Positions 44,261-52,528 of a stretch of 64,000 bases of DNA are shown here, piece after piece. Position 1 is the stretch's first letter. Each line of letters opens with the position of its first letter. The position numbers were made by a program, and so were the translations under genes. The notes beneath the pieces were generated by a model. That model was not told the DNA's origin, searched no databases, and worked only from the letters and a program-made list of their open reading frames with translations. Source of the DNA: Pseudomonas guariconensis (GTDB lineage: Bacteria; Pseudomonadota; Gammaproteobacteria; Pseudomonadales; Pseudomonadaceae); the NCBI RefSeq assembly GCF_015680235.1, contig NZ_JADLJL010000026.1, forward strand, positions 1 to 64,000. The letters are read 5' to 3'.

Positions 44261-45287
44261 AGCTTGGCGCTCCTACGTCATCAGGGCTTGGTGATAGAGA
44301 ACCAATGCGTGAGCCTTCAAAGCAGAATTCCGTAGGCTGTACTACTGGGCCGAGCAAGTTGAGGAATCGCTGCATTTGTTCTAGGTCGTTCGAGGCCACC
44401 AATTCGCAAAAATTACTACTGCTCCAAAGCAGGTAGACATGCTTGAAGTGGCTCGCAATGGCATTTATCAGTTCTTCGAGGGTCACTTGGCCGTTCTGCA
44501 TCTGTTCGAGCATTTGCTGACGTTTCCAAGAAATCTCTTGCTCGCTGAAGTAGCGAGTTTTGAATGCCTCATCCTTGATCCGTTCTCGCCGTAGGTACTC
44601 TTCCGGATTGGAATGGTTGAATTTCTCAAGGAAAAAAACTAGCCCTGCCGGCTTGAGAAAGTGTTTGATGTGAGCGATTTGTCGCGCTCGATCGCGACCA
44701 TAAAATTGGAAAGCGGCCATTTCATAAATAAATTCGAATCCTTGGCTGAAAGTCGAGTACTCAGGCGTCTGAAAGAGCCGCTGGCTGACATTGAAGAAGG
44801 ATTGTGGATAGAACCATGACCGCGTGGGGTCGGCATGATGCTCGAAGGCTATCTGGTTGGCTCGATTGGGTGACGAAGTGAAACTGCGAATCAAACCCTG
44901 AGAATGGATGGCTAAGGTGCGTCCATTAGCGCCGTCGAACGCGTCTACTTCGAACAGGTTGAAGGTTTGGTCGTTGTCTTGCGTGCAAGCCTGGGCCAAG
45001 CGAGTTAAGGCTGTGCCGACCCTGCACAGCTCTTCGAGGATGTATGGCACGCTGGCCAGAAAGTGCAGGAACAACGGCCCGGCACCGGCTATCAGGTGGT
45101 CGTGATATTCGAGAACCCTCGGATCGTCGATTTCCGATCTGAGATGGCTTTGTAGCGATTGCATGGGGACTTGGTTCGTACCCGTTGCTAAGCCATGGAA
45201 GTGTTTGGCTAGTTTAAACATGGCACTTTGCGTTAGGCCCTGATCCAAGCAGAGATCATTCAATGGTTGCGGCGTATATGTTTTCAT
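44250..45287 (-). CDS. SAM-dependent methyltransferase-like protein
   Basis: A 345-residue protein that I read as a class I methyltransferase fold. FEVDAFDGANGRTLA (112-126) takes the place of the glycine-rich motif I. A later YGRDRARQIAHIKHFLKPAGLVFFLEKF (about 213-240) corresponds to the motif III/IV helix-strand, and HFKHVYLLWSSSNF to the late strands. The first Gly of motif I is Asp, so SAM binding must be tested. The N-terminal 80 helical residues are additional and may bind substrate. The start ATGA-overlaps the ligase stop, hence translational coupling. It could be an O-, N- or C-methyltransferase. Confidence 0.65.
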   Translation of the reverse strand: MKTYTPQPLNDLCLDQGLTQSAMFKLAKHFHGLATGTNQVPMQSLQSHLRSEIDDPRVLEYHDHLIAGAGPLFLHFLASVPYILEELCRVGTALTRLAQACTQDNDQTFNLFEVDAFDGANGRTLAIHSQGLIRSFTSSPNRANQIAFEHHADPTRSWFYPQSFFNVSQRLFQTPEYSTFSQGFEFIYEMAAFQFYGRDRARQIAHIKHFLKPAGLVFFLEKFNHSNPEEYLRRERIKDEAFKTRYFSEQEISWKRQQMLEQMQNGQVTLEELINAIASHFKHVYLLWSSSNFCELVASNDLEQMQRFLNLLGPVVQPTEFCFEGSRIGSLSPSPDDVGAPSCAR

Positions 45288-46846
45288 GAGGAAGCGCCTG
45301 CTAACAAATCAATCCCTATTGATGTCAACTTTCCCGAAGCGGTTTTTGGCAAGGTACCCAGAAAGACCCACTCAGTCGGGACCATATGCCAGTCCAGACG
45401 GGCCTTGCAGTAATCGAGCAAGGTCTTTTCGGAGGTTTGGGTGTAGGCAGTTTCCAGCACAACCCAGGCCTTGGGTACATGACCTGCAAATTCATCAATG
45501 ACAGGAGTCACAAACACTTCGGCGACGGCGGGGTGAGAGGCTAGGCATGTTTCGATTTCCCGTGGATTGACTTTCCAAGTATGGCGCGCGAATACGTCAT
45601 CCTTGCGGGCCACATGATAGAGATAGCCCTCCTCGTCGAACTTGAATAAGTCGCCGGTGCGGTAGAGTCGGGAATGGCCGAACGTGTTATGGAGGAAAGC
45701 CCTTTCATTAGCCTCGGGCATGTTCCAGTATCCAAGCATCAAACAATCACTGGTCACCAATAATTCGCCGATCTCACCAGGCTGATTGATCGCTTGGTTC
45801 CGCTCGTCAATGAGGTATAGGCTGACACCGGGCAGAGGTTTACCCACTGAGGTAGGACGTTGATCGATTTCTTCAGGGGGTAGATAGCTGACGCGCTTGC
45901 ATTCGGTGAGCCCATAATTGGAGAAGATCCGTACTTGGGGCAGAGCTTGACGTATCTGCTGGATATGTCGAGTACGTAACGCCTGCCCGCTGCTTGAAAT
46001 GTAGCGCAAGCTAGGTAGTCGTGTTTGCCACTGTGGTCCGGTGCTGGCTAGAAGAGAAAACACCGGTGGGAACACATGCATGGCGGTAACTGCTTCGCGC
46101 TCGACTACCGTGAGAACATCCTCGGCGCTGCTTGCCGCCGTGCTTTCGATGACGGAGGTGGCACCAACGACCAATGGCATCATTATGTTGTACAGGCCGT
46201 AGTCGGAAGCCATCGTCGAATAACTGAGGATGCGATCATCAACACGAATTTGTAGATATTCGGTAACGCGTTGGCAGGCGGCTAGCATGATTCGATGATT
46301 GACGAGCACGCCCTTTGGGTTGGAGGTTGATCCGGACGTATAGAAAATCGAAGTGGGGCGCTCAGGATTCAATGGTCGTGGTGGGATAGCCACTGTTTTT
46401 AATTCCTTATGCGCGGTGATCGCATCGGTCAGTGACATAACCTTGCTAAGTGCAATGGGATGGGGCACGGTAAGTAACACGAGTTCCAGCCCAGCTGCCT
46501 CTATCAACCCTGGCAAGTCGTCGGTGGCGTCGGTGATGAGAACCCGAGCGCCGGAATGTTTGAGCTGATGAATCAGTTTCTCTCGGCTCAATGTATGATG
46601 AGTGGCGGCAGTAATGGCATCGACTTGTAGCACGCCTAGATAGGCTGCGATCAGTTCGATGGAAATAGAGGAATACAAACCCACGCGATCGCCAGGATTA
46701 ACTCCGAGAGTAGGTAATAGGGTGGCAATATTGTCGACCCTCTCTTGTAGGTCCTGATAAAGAGTCTCGATACCGTCTAGGATAATGGCGGGTTTTGCGG
46801 AGTGCTTTCTGCAGTTATCTGCTATGGCTTGATGGAAAAGTTGCAC
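45284..46846 (-). CDS. Adenylate-forming acyl/aryl-CoA ligase, first gene of the operon
   Basis: A 520-residue ANL-superfamily enzyme. Motifs present are the ATP loop FYTSGSTSNPKG (168-179), NYGLTEC (A5), YRTGDLFK (A7), KVNPREIE (A8) and the catalytic Lys K506 in LPKTASGKL (A10). The whole resembles benzoate/aryl-CoA and short-acid-CoA ligases. No carrier-protein domain is present here or nearby, so it likely makes an acyl-adenylate or CoA ester. The GTG start at 46846 has a near-perfect GGAGGT seven bases upstream. It leads the five-gene minus-strand operon and probably commits the acid substrate. Substrate unknown. Confidence 0.85.
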   Translation of the reverse strand: MQLFHQAIADNCRKHSAKPAIILDGIETLYQDLQERVDNIATLLPTLGVNPGDRVGLYSSISIELIAAYLGVLQVDAITAATHHTLSREKLIHQLKHSGARVLITDATDDLPGLIEAAGLELVLLTVPHPIALSKVMSLTDAITAHKELKTVAIPPRPLNPERPTSIFYTSGSTSNPKGVLVNHRIMLAACQRVTEYLQIRVDDRILSYSTMASDYGLYNIMMPLVVGATSVIESTAASSAEDVLTVVEREAVTAMHVFPPVFSLLASTGPQWQTRLPSLRYISSSGQALRTRHIQQIRQALPQVRIFSNYGLTECKRVSYLPPEEIDQRPTSVGKPLPGVSLYLIDERNQAINQPGEIGELLVTSDCLMLGYWNMPEANERAFLHNTFGHSRLYRTGDLFKFDEEGYLYHVARKDDVFARHTWKVNPREIETCLASHPAVAEVFVTPVIDEFAGHVPKAWVVLETAYTQTSEKTLLDYCKARLDWHMVPTEWVFLGTLPKTASGKLTSIGIDLLAGASS

Positions 46847-46977
46847 GGCTCAACCTCCGTTCAAACACAAGGAAAAAGGCGTTGGGTAATAATATTCCTT
46901 GAGTGGGCGTGGCGTGTCGCGACGAGTAGTTAGACTCGCCGAGGTGCTTGTTTAGAGTGGGAATTACCAATGTCTAT

Positions 46978-46989
46978 GTTAGGCCTAAC
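46978..46989. promoter_or_regulatory. Perfect 12-base palindrome, candidate operator
   Basis: GTTAGGCCTAAC lies 132 bases upstream of the ligase GTG. Perfect dyads of this size in an A/T-rich promoter region suggest a regulator site. No regulator gene is in the operon, so a trans-acting protein would be needed. Confidence 0.35.
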
Positions 46990-47232
46990 GGCACAAACTG
47001 GTCGTGTTACGGAGAGCGTACCGGTAATTTTATGCGGCCTGTGCAAGGGACAAATAGAAAGATTCAGCACAGGGAGGAGGGGCTGGAAAATAGGGTGCAT
47101 GATGAAAGCTCCATTTCATTATTGATGTCAGGGCTGATGCTTTGCTGCCGTTCATGGCGTGCCAGTGGCAGAAATCTTTCATGCTGAATCTTTCCGTGTC
47201 AAGGATGATTTTGTTACTCGGGAAGTATTTTT

Positions 47233-47248
47233 GTCACGCTTTTGTGAC
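47233..47248. promoter_or_regulatory. Spaced inverted repeat GTCAC-N6-GTGAC
   Basis: GTCACGCTTTTGTGAC flanked by T-runs on both sides (TTTTT before, GTTTTTG after). It is a candidate protein site, but it could also be chance in A/T-rich sequence. Confidence 0.3.
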
Positions 47249-47583
47249 GTTTTTGAAGTGGGAAATTTCGCACATGTTTGCGAGTAAAATTTAAACGTTT
47301 CATGCTTTGGATGTAACTATCTGTAAGTGGATGGTTGTCGGGGTTGCGTGCGCAGCGTTATGTGATGAGGGATATTTAAAAATGGTTCTTCACGGAATGT
47401 AGGGAAAGATATGTACTTGTCGGAAGATGTGTAGGGGCAGGTGCCTGTCTTTGGGGGGGAGATGATGCGTTGATCGCGCGCCGTGCGGGCGGCGCTCGGT
47501 CTCACAGGCACTGCATATTCACGACAAACACTTGGCCAGGCAGACGGCATAAAAAATTGATGTTCGGGATCACGTCCTACTCA

Positions 47584-47613
47584 AGCCCTTGAGATAGCTT
47601 CAAGGGCTCTTTT
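47584..47613 (+). terminator. Orphan plus-strand intrinsic terminator
   Basis: AGCCCTTGA and TCAAGGGCT form a perfect nine-pair stem around a seven-base loop, followed by CTTTT. The T-run is on the plus strand, although the nearest plus-strand gene upstream is more than 13 kb away. In the minus direction, after batD, the hairpin is followed by TGAGTAGG with no T-run, so it would be a weak batD terminator. Confidence 0.6.
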
Positions 47614-47627
47614 CGACTCCCATCTGC

Positions 47628-49253
47628 CTACTTGGGGTAGAGCGGTGGCAGGCTGCCTGTCTCGCCCGACGGCAGCAGGATCTGCTCGGCCGGTGGAATG
47701 GTACCGATGGCACGCCATAGTTCGTCGCCTTGCCAATACTGGCCGCTTTCGCTGTACAAAGCGCCATTGAGGCCATCCAGCGCGTCGGACAAGGGTACGA
47801 AACGGGCGGCCATCTCGGCCAGGGTTTCCGGCTGCTGGCGTGCCCAGGCATCCAGGGCCTGACGGGTGGCCTGGGGGTCGTTGGCCTGGCAGGCGCGCTT
47901 GAGGTCGTCCAGCAGCGTGCGCGGGCTGGGCCCGTTCTGCGCGGCGCGCAATATGGCCGGTTGCGAGCGTGCGCGCCACCACAGGGCGAAGCCCAGCACC
48001 GTGGTAAGGGCCAGCAGCACCGTCGCCAGTTGCCAGGGCCAGAGCAGGGCGGTGCCGCTGCGGGTATCGCTGACCGGCGTTTCGCCGCTCAGGGCTGGGT
48101 TGTCCTGCACGGTCAGGGTGCGCGCCGGCAGGCTGCTGTGTTCCAGGTGATCTTCGCGGGTGTTCCACCAGGTGACGTCCAAGGCCGGCAGGGCCAGGTC
48201 GCCGCTGTGGGTGGGGACCAGCGCTTCGCGTTCTTCACGGTTGGCGATCATGCCGCGTTCGTTGATTTCGTTGCGCAGCAACGGTTGGTCGGGATAGCGG
48301 CGCAGGCCGTGTATTTCCGTGGCCGGCAGCTGGGGCAACTGAGTGCTGGACAGGCCTTCGGCGCGCAGGGTGATGCTGCGGGTCAGGGAGTCGCCGATCT
48401 GGGTGGGCTGGCTGCTCGGTTCAGGGTTCCAGTGCTCTTCCAGGCTCAGGCTGCGGGCCGGCAGCCAGGGCTCGCTGGCCGGCCAGGCGCTGGGGACCGG
48501 CCGTACGCCAAGGTGCAGCGGCAGCGAGCTGACCTGCACCTGGCGGCCGACCCGGGGCGTGCCGGCAGGTTGTTCGCCACTGTCGGCAGCGGTGGCGGTG
48601 AAGGTCAGCGTCGGGATGTCCAGGCTGCCGCTTTGTTGCGGGTAGATCGCATAGCGGGTCTCGATCACCCCGTGGCGGACCCCATCGATCTCTTTTTCAT
48701 AGGTGCGCGACTCGCCCAAGGGTTCGACCTTGGCGTTGTCCAGCTGCAAGGGGCTCAAGCTGCTGTCGTCGTACAGCGGCACCGAATGATAGATGCGCAG
48801 CGTCAGCACGGCCTGGGCCTGGACATAGACATCCTGGCGGTCGAGGGTGGCTTCGATGAATACCTTGGCAGCGCTTTCCGGGCGGCTGGCGTCGGCCTGC
48901 AATACCTGCAGTTCGATGGCCTGGCTCTGCGAATGACCCAGTTGCAGTTCGGGAATGCGCAGGCTGCCGCTGCGCCGTGGCAGCAGGGTGATGATCCAGC
49001 GGGTGCTGGCGCGTGTCTCGCCGTCGAGCGTGTGCAGGCTGTTGAGCTGGCGCGTGCCGCGCACCTCGAAATCGCCTTCCAGGGCACGTAGGTCGGGCTT
49101 GCCGAACTGGGTGACGTCCTGGCTTTCCAGGGTCAGTTCCAGGGTTTCGCCGGCCTGCAGGCGAGTGCGGTCGACGCTGGCCTGCAGGGTCGGTTGCGCC
49201 TGGGCCTGGAGAAGCCACAACAGGCTGAGTAGGAAGACGCCGAGGCGACTCAT
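47628..49253 (-). CDS. batD: BatD-like oxygen-tolerance protein
   Basis: A 541-residue envelope protein with a signal peptide (about 1-19, LLSLLWLLQAQA), a long periplasmic part of several Ig-like beta domains (LQASVDRTRLQAGETLELTLESQ at the start) and one membrane helix near residue 413-432 before a cytoplasmic tail. This is the BatD layout. Bat proteins were linked to aerotolerance in Bacteroides and form an envelope complex with MoxR ATPases. Last gene of the six-gene operon, ATGA overlap with the TPR/vWA gene. Confidence 0.88.
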   Translation of the reverse strand: MSRLGVFLLSLLWLLQAQAQPTLQASVDRTRLQAGETLELTLESQDVTQFGKPDLRALEGDFEVRGTRQLNSLHTLDGETRASTRWIITLLPRRSGSLRIPELQLGHSQSQAIELQVLQADASRPESAAKVFIEATLDRQDVYVQAQAVLTLRIYHSVPLYDDSSLSPLQLDNAKVEPLGESRTYEKEIDGVRHGVIETRYAIYPQQSGSLDIPTLTFTATAADSGEQPAGTPRVGRQVQVSSLPLHLGVRPVPSAWPASEPWLPARSLSLEEHWNPEPSSQPTQIGDSLTRSITLRAEGLSSTQLPQLPATEIHGLRRYPDQPLLRNEINERGMIANREEREALVPTHSGDLALPALDVTWWNTREDHLEHSSLPARTLTVQDNPALSGETPVSDTRSGTALLWPWQLATVLLALTTVLGFALWWRARSQPAILRAAQNGPSPRTLLDDLKRACQANDPQATRQALDAWARQQPETLAEMAARFVPLSDALDGLNGALYSESGQYWQGDELWRAIGTIPPAEQILLPSGETGSLPPLYPK

Positions 49254-50968
49254 CGTGGGTTGTCCTGATGCAATTGCTGTTCATACCAGAATTTGCGCCG
49301 CAGCAGCTGGGCGGGGTTGTCGGGAATTTCCCGCAACCACTGTTCCAGGGCCTGGCGCTGTTCGGCATCCAGGCTGGTGGAGACCGGCCGCTGCGGCGGC
49401 TGGGTCACCCCGTCGTCATCGCTCGGCTGGTTGCCGCCCTGGGCCTGCTCGTTGCTGGCGCCTTCGCCGGGTTCCTCGGCGGCGCCCTGTTCTTCGTTGC
49501 CTGGTGTGCCCTGGGCTGGGTTGGCTGCCGAACTGCTGTTGCCTTCGGTCTCGTTGCCGGGCGTGCCTTGGGCATCGCTGTCGGCCGGTTGTTCCTCGGC
49601 CTTGGCCTGGCGTTGTTGCAACAATTGCTGGATGAGGGCCTGGTTGTCCAGTGCCGGTTGCAGGTCGGGCTGGCGTTCCAGGGCTTGCTCATAGGCATCC
49701 AGCGCGGCCTCCAGCTCGCCGGCGCGGGCCAGGGCGTTGCCCCGGTTGTAGTGGGCTGCGGCACTGCTGCCCTGGGCGAAGGCCCGGGCGGCGCCTTCGT
49801 AGTCGCCGGCCTGATACAGCGCCAGGCCGCGCCATTGTGGGTCCTGGAAGTGCCGGGCGGCATCGGCGGGGCGTTGTTGCGCCAGTAGACGCTGGCCTTG
49901 TTGGTCGGGGCGCAACCACAGGTCGTTGAATTCGAAGGCCTGGCTCGGTTGCGGCAGGGCCAGGAGCAAGGGCAGGCAGAACAACCAGCCGCGTCGGCCG
50001 GCGCAGGCTGCCAGCAACAGCAGGGGCAGCAGCAACCAGTGGCCCTGGTCGGCCCAACTGTCCAGCTGTACCGTCTGGCCGTCGTTGCGCAGGGCGCGGG
50101 GGGTGTCGAACAGGCCCAGGCCACGCAGGTCCAAGTCGTCGATGCGGGCATGGCGATAACGCCCGCCGGTGCCATTGATGAAGGCCTTGAGGCTGGCGCC
50201 GTCCAGGCGCGGCACGAGGATGCCACCCTGGTCATCCTTGAGGAATTCGCCGTTGGCCTGGCGCACGGGGGCGCCTTCGGCGCTGCCGACACCCAGCATC
50301 AGCAGGCTCGGGCCTTGGCGGCCGAGGGCTTTGAGGATGCCTGCGCGTTCCTGCTCGTTCAGGGACGAGCCGATCAGCAGCAGACGGCCCTGGCCGAGGC
50401 CGCTCTGGGCCAGCAGGGCCAGGCCTTTCTGCACGGCAAGGTCCGCGCGCTGGCCGGGTTGCGGCATGATCGACGGGTCGATGGCCTCGAGCAGGTTGCG
50501 CGTGGTGCCCAGGTCGTCGGACAGCGGCACCAGGGTATGTGCGCTGCCGGCGTATACCACCAGCGCGGTCTGGCTGTCGCGGCGGTGCTCGAGCAGGTCC
50601 TGGACCTTGCGCCGGGCCTGTTCCAGGCGGTTGGGCGGGCTGTCCTCGGCGAGCATTTGCGGAGTCAGCTCGAGCAGGATCACCAGCGGGTCGGCAGGGC
50701 GCTGACGGGTTTCTTCAAGGCGTTGCCAGCTGGGGCCGAGCAGGGCCAGGACCACCAGCAGCCAGGCCAGGCCCAGGGCCACCCAGGGCAGCTTGCTGGC
50801 CTGGCCGTTGCCGCCGCCGAGCAGCACGGCATGGAACTGCGCCGGCAGGATCATCTGCCAACGCCCGGCACGCTTGCGCCGATGCCACAGCTTGAACAAC
50901 AGCCAGCCGAGCAGCGGCACCACCAGCAGCCAGAGCGGGCGCAGCCATTGTGGCCAGAGTTCGATCAT
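49250..50968 (-). CDS. BatB/BatC-type fused vWA-TPR membrane protein
   Basis: A 572-residue protein. Two N-terminal membrane helices (about 9-26 and 61-79) precede a von Willebrand A domain (about 95-270), another pair of hydrophobic segments (about 300-340), a TPR region (about 355-445, AAAHYNRGNALARAGELEAALDAYEQAL) and a Gln/Gly/Asn/Glu-rich low-complexity tail. It thus joins BatB and BatC/E functions in one chain. The vWA metal site is degenerate: the DxSxS position reads ILLELTPQM (E100, T102, Q104). A start at ATG 50968 overlaps batA by four bases. A frame open to 51811 is only a shadow of batA. Confidence 0.85.
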   Translation of the reverse strand: MIELWPQWLRPLWLLVVPLLGWLLFKLWHRRKRAGRWQMILPAQFHAVLLGGGNGQASKLPWVALGLAWLLVVLALLGPSWQRLEETRQRPADPLVILLELTPQMLAEDSPPNRLEQARRKVQDLLEHRRDSQTALVVYAGSAHTLVPLSDDLGTTRNLLEAIDPSIMPQPGQRADLAVQKGLALLAQSGLGQGRLLLIGSSLNEQERAGILKALGRQGPSLLMLGVGSAEGAPVRQANGEFLKDDQGGILVPRLDGASLKAFINGTGGRYRHARIDDLDLRGLGLFDTPRALRNDGQTVQLDSWADQGHWLLLPLLLLAACAGRRGWLFCLPLLLALPQPSQAFEFNDLWLRPDQQGQRLLAQQRPADAARHFQDPQWRGLALYQAGDYEGAARAFAQGSSAAAHYNRGNALARAGELEAALDAYEQALERQPDLQPALDNQALIQQLLQQRQAKAEEQPADSDAQGTPGNETEGNSSSAANPAQGTPGNEEQGAAEEPGEGASNEQAQGGNQPSDDDGVTQPPQRPVSTSLDAEQRQALEQWLREIPDNPAQLLRRKFWYEQQLHQDNPR

Positions 50969-52041
50969 CGCCGTCTCCTCAGGCGCAGGCGCTTGAGGCG
51001 CTGGCGCCATTCCGGGTGCGGTTGCAGGAAGCGTGGCCGACGCAGCAAGCGCTGCAACAGGTTGTCCGGCCATTGCACGGCTACCACCAGCAACACGCTC
51101 AGCAGCAGCGCCAGGGCCAGTGGCCAGGCGTACAGGGCTTTGGCGGTACGCGCCTGGGTCGGTTGCTGGGCCACCGGTTCCAGCTGGTCGAGGGCATCGC
51201 CGATGGCGTTCAGTTCGGCGCCGTTGTGGGCGCGGAAATACGCGCCATGGGTCAGCTCGGCGATTTCCTTGAGCGAGGCTTCGTCCAGGTCCAGGCTCGG
51301 GTTCAGGCCGAGCAGGCCGGGGGTGCCGCTGGCCTCGGGGTTGGCGCCGATGCCGATGGTGTAGATGCGCACGCCTTCCTGGGCAGCCAGGCGTGCGGCG
51401 GTCAAGGGGTGGATCTGCCCGCCGTTGTTGGCGCCGTCGGTGACCAGCACCAGCACGCGGCTTTGTGCCGGGCGCTGGCGCAGGCGCTTGACCGCCAAGC
51501 CGATGGCGTCGCCGATGGCCGTATTCTTGCCGGCGATGCCGATCTGCGCCTCGAGGAGGAAGGTGCGCACGGTGCGCCGGTCGAAGGTCAGGGGCGCCTG
51601 CAGGTAGGCTTCGCTGCCGAACAGGATCAGGCCGACCCGGTCGCCTTCGCGGTCCTGGAGGAAGTCGCCGAGCAGCGCTTTTACCAAGTCCAGGCGGCTG
51701 ATTTCCTCGTCCTTCCACTGCATGTCGGGAAAGTCCATGGAACCGGACACGTCCACCGCCACCAACAGGTCGCGGCCACTGGCCGCCACGGGGACGGGTT
51801 CGCCCAGCCATTGCGGGCGCGCGGCGGCCAGCAGCAGCAGCGTCCAGATGATCACGAACGGTGCCTGCTGGCGCCAGGTCGGCAGGTTCAGCCGCGCGCG
51901 TCGCCCGGCCAGGCCTTCGAGTTCATCGAGAAAGCCCACCTTGAGCACCGGCTCGCCGCTGTCGGCGGCAGGCAGCACCAGGCGCGCGAGCCAGGGCAGC
52001 GGAAATAGCAGGAAGACCCACGGCCAGGCCAGCTCAAACAT
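50965..52041 (-). CDS. batA: BatA-like vWA membrane protein
   Basis: A 358-residue protein. Two N-terminal helices (about 5-23 and 60-74), a vWA domain (about 91-290) with an intact MIDAS DVSGSM (97-102) plus the conserved later Thr and Asp (LVLVTDGANNGG), and a C-terminal helix (about 309-327). The pairing of an intact BatA with a degenerate partner suggests that only BatA coordinates metal. ATG 52041 overlaps the DUF4381 stop region by eight bases. Confidence 0.9.
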   Translation of the reverse strand: MFELAWPWVFLLFPLPWLARLVLPAADSGEPVLKVGFLDELEGLAGRRARLNLPTWRQQAPFVIIWTLLLLAAARPQWLGEPVPVAASGRDLLVAVDVSGSMDFPDMQWKDEEISRLDLVKALLGDFLQDREGDRVGLILFGSEAYLQAPLTFDRRTVRTFLLEAQIGIAGKNTAIGDAIGLAVKRLRQRPAQSRVLVLVTDGANNGGQIHPLTAARLAAQEGVRIYTIGIGANPEASGTPGLLGLNPSLDLDEASLKEIAELTHGAYFRAHNGAELNAIGDALDQLEPVAQQPTQARTAKALYAWPLALALLLSVLLVVAVQWPDNLLQRLLRRPRFLQPHPEWRQRLKRLRLRRRR

Positions 52042-52528
52042 GTTTGCGGATCCAGGTTTCGACTGCCTGGGCAAGCCCGGCGATGGCCTTGTCGTCGAGC
52101 TTGCACTCGGGTTTGTAGGCGCCTTCGACCAGCACCATCCAACGGGTCAGGCCGGCGGCAGGGCAGCGGTTGTCGAGAAACGCCAGCCATTGCCGGCCAT
52201 TGAGGGTATGGCTGTTGGCGCCAGGGTAGTGGTTGCGGCACAGGCGCTTGAGCAGCGCGTTGATCTGCTGCAGCCAGGCGCCGGCCGGGGCGCCGTCGTA
52301 CGGGCGCGGCAGGCGGGCGAGTTCGGCCAGCGCTTCCACGCGCACCGGGTCCAGGGGCAGTTCGGCGCGCACGATCGGGCGCTTGACCGGGCGCCAATGG
52401 CGCAGTCGCCATAGCCCCCAGGCGAGCAGCGGCAGCAGGGCCAGCAGCCCCCACCAGCCGGGTGCGGGCGGCCACAGACTGATGGCCGGCGGGGCGATCA
52501 GTGGTTGCAGCTGGTCCAGCGGGTTCAT
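52034..52528 (-). CDS. DUF4381 membrane protein of the Bat operon
   Basis: A 164-residue protein with one membrane helix (about 24-42, PGWWGLLALLPLLAWGLWRL) and a cytoplasmic C-terminal part (DPVRVEALAELARLP...LLKRLCRNHYPGANSHTLNGRQWLAFLDNRCP) typical of DUF4381, which always accompanies MoxR-Bat genes. Start ATG 52528 overlaps the DUF58 stop by four bases. Role inferred as a structural member of the complex. Confidence 0.88.
   Translation of the reverse strand: MNPLDQLQPLIAPPAISLWPPAPGWWGLLALLPLLAWGLWRLRHWRPVKRPIVRAELPLDPVRVEALAELARLPRPYDGAPAGAWLQQINALLKRLCRNHYPGANSHTLNGRQWLAFLDNRCPAAGLTRWMVLVEGAYKPECKLDDKAIAGLAQAVETWIRKHV

Larger units (their letters stand above)
46847..47627. other. A/T-rich intergenic region upstream of the biosynthetic-type operon
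   Basis: 781 bases without a credible gene. Two short open frames (46948-47187 plus, 47317-47550 minus) lack ribosome sites and protein-like composition. The region holds a perfect palindrome (46978-46989), a spaced inverted repeat (47233-47248), long A/T stretches at about 47215-47310 and a plus-strand terminator-like hairpin (47584-47613). The promoter of the ligase operon must lie here, but I could not assign -35/-10 boxes with confidence. Confidence 0.6.

Noticed and set aside
46948..47187. 79-codon plus-strand frame upstream of the ligase operon
   Set aside because: No ribosome site, random-looking composition with Cys/Arg/Asn clusters, and no promoter seen. A small transcript is possible but not a protein on this evidence.
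47317..47550. 77-codon minus-strand frame in the same A/T-rich region
   Set aside because: Pro/Arg/Thr-rich product without structure and no Shine-Dalgarno before its start.
41390..47627. Prophage or integrative element explanation for the foreign-looking region
   Set aside because: No integrase, phage structural gene, transposase, terminal inverted repeat or tRNA-derived att duplication was seen at either edge.
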